From contig NZ_CP170386.1 of the NCBI RefSeq assembly GCF_042468235.1, forward strand, positions 248,001 through 312,000: a DNA stretch of 64,000 nucleotides, in the 5' to 3' direction. Source of the stretch: Lonepinella sp042468235 (GTDB lineage: Bacteria; Pseudomonadota; Gammaproteobacteria; Enterobacterales; Pasteurellaceae). A program made the position numbers and the translations under genes. The notes beneath the pieces were generated by a model. That model was not told where the DNA came from. It ran no database searches and saw nothing but the letters and a program-made list of their open reading frames with translations. Shown one piece after another: positions 59,422 to 64,000 of the stretch; positions within the stretch are counted from its first letter, which is position 1, and each line of letters starts with the position of its first letter.

Positions 59422-60828
59422 ATGATAAAACTAACAACAAAAAAAATTGCTGAAATCTTAAACGGCAAACTCATCGGAAATGCTGAAACGCAAATTGAAA
59501 ACATCAGCACCGATACCCGCCAACAAACGCAAAACGGCTTATTCTTTGCCCTAAAAGGTGAACGTTTTGATGCTCATCATTATCTTGAACAAGCCATGGC
59601 ACAGGGCAATGTCGCCGTTATTGTTGATCATGAATGTACTGTCAACGTACCACAAATTATAGTCCCTGATACTCGTTTAGCCTTAGGGCAATTAGCACAG
59701 TGGCTTAAAGCCAAATTAAATCCATTAACCGTGGCAATGACAGGATCTTCGGGCAAAACCACAGTGAAAGAGATGACGGCTTCTATTTTAGCTCAAACTG
59801 CTAGCCGAATGGCAACGGAAAGTGCGGTGGAAAAAAATCAAGTTTTATTTACCCATGGCAATTTTAATAATGATATTGGCGTGCCTTTAACTTTATTACG
59901 TTTAACCGAAAAACATCAATTTGCGGTGATTGAACTTGGAGCTAATCATCAAGGCGAAATTGATTATACAACGCATTTGGTGAAACCAAATGTAGCATTG
60001 ATCAATAATATCGCACCAGCTCATTTAGAGGGATTTGGTTCTATTGAGGGGGTGGCTCAAGCAAAAGGCGAGATTTTTCGTGGTTTGAGTGAAAAGGGTG
60101 TCGCTATTGTGAATTTAGATTGTCATTATTTAGATATGTGGAAAAAAGAAATTGGGACACATAAATTACAATCTTTTTCCGCTTATAATAAGCAAGCGGA
60201 TTTTTATGCTAGCAATGTCAAAGCAACAGAAACGGGTTCAATCTTTATTTTACACAGTCCTCAGGGCGAAATTGAGATTAATTTACCCTATTTAGGCGAA
60301 CATAATGTAGCCAATGCGTTAGCAGCGACAGCCTTGGCGGTGAATGTCGGAGCCACATTACAAGAGGTAAAATTAGGACTTGAGCAACAATCTTTGGTCA
60401 AAGGACGTTTATTTCCGATTCAGCCTTGTGAAAACCTTTTATTGTTAGATGATACTTATAATGCCAATGTGGGATCATTAAAGTCTGCGATTGATGTTTT
60501 GAAAAAATATGCCGCATTTCGCATTTTTGTTGTTGGAGATATGGCAGAATTAGGCGAAAATACGCAGTCTTGTCATCAACAAATTGCCGATTATACGGCA
60601 CAAGCACAATTAGAATGTGTGGTTAGCTTTGGTTTGCATAGTGCGGTGATTTCACATCAATCCGCAGGGCAACATTTTACTGATAAAGCAGTTATGGCAA
60701 ATTATTTAACACCGATAATTAAACAAAAATTAGCGAATAATCAACCTGTTGTGTTATTAGCAAAAGGATCACGCAGTCAAAAAATGGAAGACGTGATCGA
60801 TATTTTAAAAGAAAATTTCGAAGGGTAA
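59422..60828 (+). CDS. murF: UDP-MurNAc-pentapeptide synthetase MurF
   Basis: I start at ATG 59422 (MIKLTTKKIAEILNG, 468 residues), because the upstream extension is coded inside the repeat element. The ATP loop GSSGKTTVKEM (about residues 107-117) and NDIGVPLTLLRL are typical. MurF adds D-Ala-D-Ala to finish the peptide stem. The downstream mraY starts 6 bases after its stop. Confidence 0.96.
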   Translation: MIKLTTKKIAEILNGKLIGNAETQIENISTDTRQQTQNGLFFALKGERFDAHHYLEQAMAQGNVAVIVDHECTVNVPQIIVPDTRLALGQLAQWLKAKLNPLTVAMTGSSGKTTVKEMTASILAQTASRMATESAVEKNQVLFTHGNFNNDIGVPLTLLRLTEKHQFAVIELGANHQGEIDYTTHLVKPNVALINNIAPAHLEGFGSIEGVAQAKGEIFRGLSEKGVAIVNLDCHYLDMWKKEIGTHKLQSFSAYNKQADFYASNVKATETGSIFILHSPQGEIEINLPYLGEHNVANALAATALAVNVGATLQEVKLGLEQQSLVKGRLFPIQPCENLLLLDDTYNANVGSLKSAIDVLKKYAAFRIFVVGDMAELGENTQSCHQQIADYTAQAQLECVVSFGLHSAVISHQSAGQHFTDKAVMANYLTPIIKQKLANNQPVVLLAKGSRSQKMEDVIDILKENFEG

Positions 60829-60834
60829 TATTTC

Positions 60835-61917
60835 ATGTTAGTTTGGCTTGCATCTTATTTACAGCAATATTTTAGCGATTTTCACGTTATTTCTTATCTT
60901 ACCGTCCGTTCGGTTTTTGCCTTATTAACGGCATTGTTGTTGTCTTTATGGATTGGACCGAAAATGATCCGCCGTTTACAAATCTTCAAATTTGGGCAAG
61001 AAGTCCGTAATGACGGACCTGAAAGCCATTTCCAAAAACGTGGCACGCCAACCATGGGCGGTATTATGATTTTATTCACGATTACCGTGAGTACCTTGTT
61101 GTGGGGCGATTTATCTAATCCGTATATTTGGTTCAGTTTATTTGTATTACTCGGTTATGGTGCAGTTGGCTTTGTCGATGATTACCGCAAAATTAAATAT
61201 AAAAATACCGATGGTTTAATTGCTCGTTGGAAGTATTTCTGGTTATCTGCCATTGCCTTAATTGCGGTAGTGGGAATGTATTTAATCGGCAAAGATACTG
61301 ATGCCACTCGTTTAGTAGTACCATTCTTTAAAAATGTGATGCCACAATTAGGTTTATTCTATATTATTTGGGCTTATTTCGTGATTGTAGGCACCAGTAA
61401 TGCGGTAAATTTAACCGATGGTTTAGACGGTTTAGCGATTATGCCAACTGTGTTTGTGGCGGGAGCATTTGCGTTAATTGCATGGGCGACAGGGAATATT
61501 GAGGTTTCTAAGTATTTATATATTCCTTATTTGAAATACACGTCAGAATTAGTTATTTTCTGTACTGCTATTGTCGGTGCGGGATTAGGTTTTTTATGGT
61601 TCAACACTTATCCTGCACAGGTATTTATGGGTGATGTGGGTTCATTAGCGTTAGGCGGTGCATTAGGCGTGATTGCGGTGTTAGTGCGTCAAGAATTTTT
61701 ATTAGTGATTATGGGTGGTGTATTTGTGATGGAAACCATTTCGGTAATTTTACAAGTGGGTTCCTATAAATTACGCAAAAAACGGATTTTCCGTATGGCA
61801 CCGATTCATCACCATTATGAACTCAAAGGTTGGCCCGAACCCCGTGTGATTATCCGCTTTTGGATTATTTCGTTAATGTTGGTGTTGATGGGCTTGGTGA
61901 CCTTGAAACTACGTTAG
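60835..61917 (+). CDS. mraY: Phospho-MurNAc-pentapeptide translocase MraY
   Basis: The 360-residue membrane enzyme has about ten helices, with the signature motifs FVDDYRKIKYK (about residues 113-123), NLTDGLDGL (about 195-203) and PIHHHYELKGW (about 322-332). It transfers phospho-MurNAc-pentapeptide to undecaprenyl phosphate to form lipid I. Confidence 0.98.
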   Translation: MLVWLASYLQQYFSDFHVISYLTVRSVFALLTALLLSLWIGPKMIRRLQIFKFGQEVRNDGPESHFQKRGTPTMGGIMILFTITVSTLLWGDLSNPYIWFSLFVLLGYGAVGFVDDYRKIKYKNTDGLIARWKYFWLSAIALIAVVGMYLIGKDTDATRLVVPFFKNVMPQLGLFYIIWAYFVIVGTSNAVNLTDGLDGLAIMPTVFVAGAFALIAWATGNIEVSKYLYIPYLKYTSELVIFCTAIVGAGLGFLWFNTYPAQVFMGDVGSLALGGALGVIAVLVRQEFLLVIMGGVFVMETISVILQVGSYKLRKKRIFRMAPIHHHYELKGWPEPRVIIRFWIISLMLVLMGLVTLKLR

Positions 61918-61935
61918 ATAAAAAAGGATTATGCT

Positions 61936-63249
61936 ATGACAGATTATAAAAACAAAAACGTCACCGTGATTGGCTTAGGCAAAACGGGTCTATCCTGCGT
62001 AGATTTTTTAGTCAGAAAACAAGCTCAAGTAAGTGTGATCGATACTCGTGATAACCCTACAGGTGCTGAACAATTAGGGGCGGATATTCCGTTACATACA
62101 GGCGGATTAAATCAACAATGGTTATTAGACAGTGATTTAATTGTGATTAGCCCAGGATTAGCAGTAAAAACCCCTGAAATTCAGACCGCACTTTCTGCTG
62201 GTGTTGAAGTGGTAGGGGATATTGAATTATTCTGCCGTGAAGCCAATAAACCGATTATTGCCATTACAGGTTCGAATGGTAAAAGCACAGTGACTACGCT
62301 GGTAGCAGAAATGGCAAAAGCAGATGGTTTGCGAGTTGGCATGGGGGGCAATATTGGAATTCCTGCATTATCGCTGTTAGAGAATGATTATGATCTTTAT
62401 GTATTGGAACTTTCCAGCTTCCAGTTAGAAACTACTTACAGCCTAAAAGCTGCTGCGGCGACTGTGTTAAATGTCACCGAAGATCACATGAACCGTTATG
62501 TGGATTTAGAAGATTATCGCCAAGCAAAATTGAAGATTTATGTGAATGCCGAAACTGCGGTGATAAATGGTGAAGATTTGTTGTCTAAAGAAGACGGTAA
62601 GCAAAGTGCGAAACAGCAAGTCAGTTTTGCGGAACATAATGCGGATTATTGGTTAAAAACCGAAAACGGTAAACAATATTTAATGGCGAGTGATGAAGTG
62701 ATTTTGCCTTGTGATGACGTGAAAATCAGCGGTCGTCATAATTATATGAATGCCTTGGCATCGATTGCTTTGGCTCGGGCGGTAGGCGTAAAAAATAAGG
62801 GAATTTGCACCGCACTTCGTACTTTCACTGGACTCGATCACCGTTTCCAATTAGCCCATTTTGCCAATGGTGTGCGTTGGATTAATGATAGCAAAGCGAC
62901 CAATGTCGGTAGTACGGTGGCGGCGTTAACGGGATTACATTTAAATGGTAAATTGCATTTATTATTAGGTGGTGACGGCAAAGGGGCGGATTTTAGCGAG
63001 TTAGAAAAGCTGATTAATAAGCCTGAAATTTTATGTTATTGCTTTGGTCAAGACGGTGCCGAATTAGCCAAATTATCGGCTCAAAGCCAATTATTTGATA
63101 CCATGGAACAAGCTATTCAAGCCTTGCGTCCATTGTTAAAATCAGGTGATATGGTGTTATTATCACCCGCTTGTGCGAGCCTAGATCAATTTAGTTCCTT
63201 TGAACAACGGGGTGAACAATTTACCCGTCTAGCACAGTCAGTTGAATAG
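61936..63249 (+). CDS. murD: UDP-MurNAc-L-alanine:D-glutamate ligase MurD
   Basis: The 437-residue Mur ligase has an N-terminal Rossmann segment (TVIGLGKTGLSC, about residues 10-21) and the ATP loop TGSNGKSTVTTL (about 111-122). It adds D-glutamate in the second peptide step. It is followed by ftsW after 8 bases. Confidence 0.97.
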   Translation: MTDYKNKNVTVIGLGKTGLSCVDFLVRKQAQVSVIDTRDNPTGAEQLGADIPLHTGGLNQQWLLDSDLIVISPGLAVKTPEIQTALSAGVEVVGDIELFCREANKPIIAITGSNGKSTVTTLVAEMAKADGLRVGMGGNIGIPALSLLENDYDLYVLELSSFQLETTYSLKAAAATVLNVTEDHMNRYVDLEDYRQAKLKIYVNAETAVINGEDLLSKEDGKQSAKQQVSFAEHNADYWLKTENGKQYLMASDEVILPCDDVKISGRHNYMNALASIALARAVGVKNKGICTALRTFTGLDHRFQLAHFANGVRWINDSKATNVGSTVAALTGLHLNGKLHLLLGGDGKGADFSELEKLINKPEILCYCFGQDGAELAKLSAQSQLFDTMEQAIQALRPLLKSGDMVLLSPACASLDQFSSFEQRGEQFTRLAQSVE

Positions 63250-63257
63250 GATATGTC

Positions 63258-64000
63258 ATGGGGTTTTGGAGTAATTTAAAAGAGAGTTATCAACGCTGGA
63301 CAACCATTACGCCAAGTAATGTACTGTATGACCGCACACTGTTGTGGTTATTTGTGATCTTGCTGTTTATTGGTTTTATTATGGTTACATCAGCATCTAT
63401 TCCAGTGGGTACTCGTAATGAATTAGATCCTTTTTATTATGCTAAACGTGATGCCATGAATGTGGTATTGTCTTTTATTGTCTGTTATTTTTTCTTAAAA
63501 GTTCCGATGGATAAATGGGAAAAATACTATATGTGGGTTTTCTTTATTTCCATTATTTTATTGGTGGCGGTGGCGATTCCTGGTATTGGTAAATCAGTCA
63601 ATGGAGCTAGACGTTGGCTGCCTTTTCCTTTATTTAGTTTCCAGCCTGCGGAATTTGCTAAGTTAGCTTTAATTTGTTTTTTAGCCAGCTATTTTACTCG
63701 CCGTTACGATGAAGTGCGTAGCCGTAAACTCAGTGCGGTGAAACCTTTCCTTGTAGTGGGGGTAATGGGGGCGTTTTTATTATTACAACCAGATTTAGGT
63801 AGTACAGTGGTATTATTCGTGATTACCTTTGGCTTGTTGTTTATTGTCGGGGCACATTTTTTACAATTTGTGTTATTAATGGGCTTAGGTGTCGTATTAT
63901 TTGTGTGGTTAGTATTAACTTCCGCCTATCGTTTAAAGCGTTTAACGGGGTTTATGGATCCTTTCCAAGACCCTTACGGTACAGGGTTTCAGTTGTCTAA
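63258..64000 (+). CDS. ftsW: Lipid II polymerase FtsW (partial, runs off the window)
   Basis: The frame starts at ATG 63258 (MGFWSNLKESYQRW) and is open to the end of the window, giving 247 residues of a SEDS-family membrane protein. Visible motifs are IPGIGKSVNGARRWL (about residues 107-121), FQPAEFAKL (about 127-135), and QPDLGSTVV (about 177-185). FtsW polymerises lipid II at the septum with FtsI. The 3' end is outside the window. Confidence 0.96.
   Translation, partial: MGFWSNLKESYQRWTTITPSNVLYDRTLLWLFVILLFIGFIMVTSASIPVGTRNELDPFYYAKRDAMNVVLSFIVCYFFLKVPMDKWEKYYMWVFFISIILLVAVAIPGIGKSVNGARRWLPFPLFSFQPAEFAKLALICFLASYFTRRYDEVRSRKLSAVKPFLVVGVMGAFLLLQPDLGSTVVLFVITFGLLFIVGAHFLQFVLLMGLGVVLFVWLVLTSAYRLKRLTGFMDPFQDPYGTGFQLS

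Overview
This window is chromosomal DNA from a member of the Pasteurellaceae. Copies of the Haemophilus-type DNA uptake signal (core AAGTGCGGT or its complement) recur throughout. Core genes and gene orders are typical of that family: ydbH-ynbE, nrdR-ribD-degS, a bifunctional gshF, and the mraZ-to-ftsW dcw cluster. The genus cannot be fixed from the sequence alone.

Layout. 1-450: end of an rRNA operon (23S 3' end, 5S, terminator). 500-1630: a decayed coiled-coil gene. 1.8-16.4 kb: housekeeping genes (yadS, rimI, ydbH-ynbE, nrdR-ribD-degS, a peptide-binding lipoprotein, an AEC transporter, a DUF441 protein, hrpA). 16.4-40.9 kb: an accessory island between hrpA and mnmC. 40.9-52.1 kb: housekeeping genes (mnmC, fabB, gshF, phoH-like, ybeY, tmcA, a CstA-family gene). 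52.2-53.6 kb: an intact IS150-type IS3 element with a 4-bp target duplication. 53.6-64.0 kb: the cell-division and murein cluster mraZ-rsmH-ftsL-ftsI-murE-murF-mraY-murD-ftsW, with a 383-bp inverted-repeat element between murE and murF.

The accessory island is the interesting part. It starts with toxin-antitoxin-like debris stacked behind hrpA, where duplicated fragments of the hrpA 3' end show repeated insertion. It continues with two WYL-domain regulators, an Nmad2/Nmad3 pair, a PP2C phosphatase beside a double AAA+ ATPase, a HEPN protein, a SEL1-repeat protein, VapBC, an AbiF-type HEPN protein with a probable upstream non-coding RNA, and a RavA-like MoxR ATPase with a ViaA-like VWA partner. 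A shared palindrome (RCGACA-N5-TGTCRT) lies upstream of six separate transcription units, so most of the island looks like one regulon. A 17-copy heptanucleotide repeat lies in front of the second WYL operon and may vary its expression.

Inside that second WYL operon is an AT-rich, uptake-signal-free cassette of four tightly packed genes: a SIS-like protein, a radical-SAM enzyme, a GreA-like transcript-cleavage factor that keeps both catalytic acids, and a thymidylate-kinase-like protein with an altered P-loop. I recognise no described system with this composition. A working hypothesis is that it makes or handles a modified nucleotide, with the Gre-like protein protecting the host RNA polymerase. 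This cassette and the island-wide operator are the main candidates for an undescribed system.
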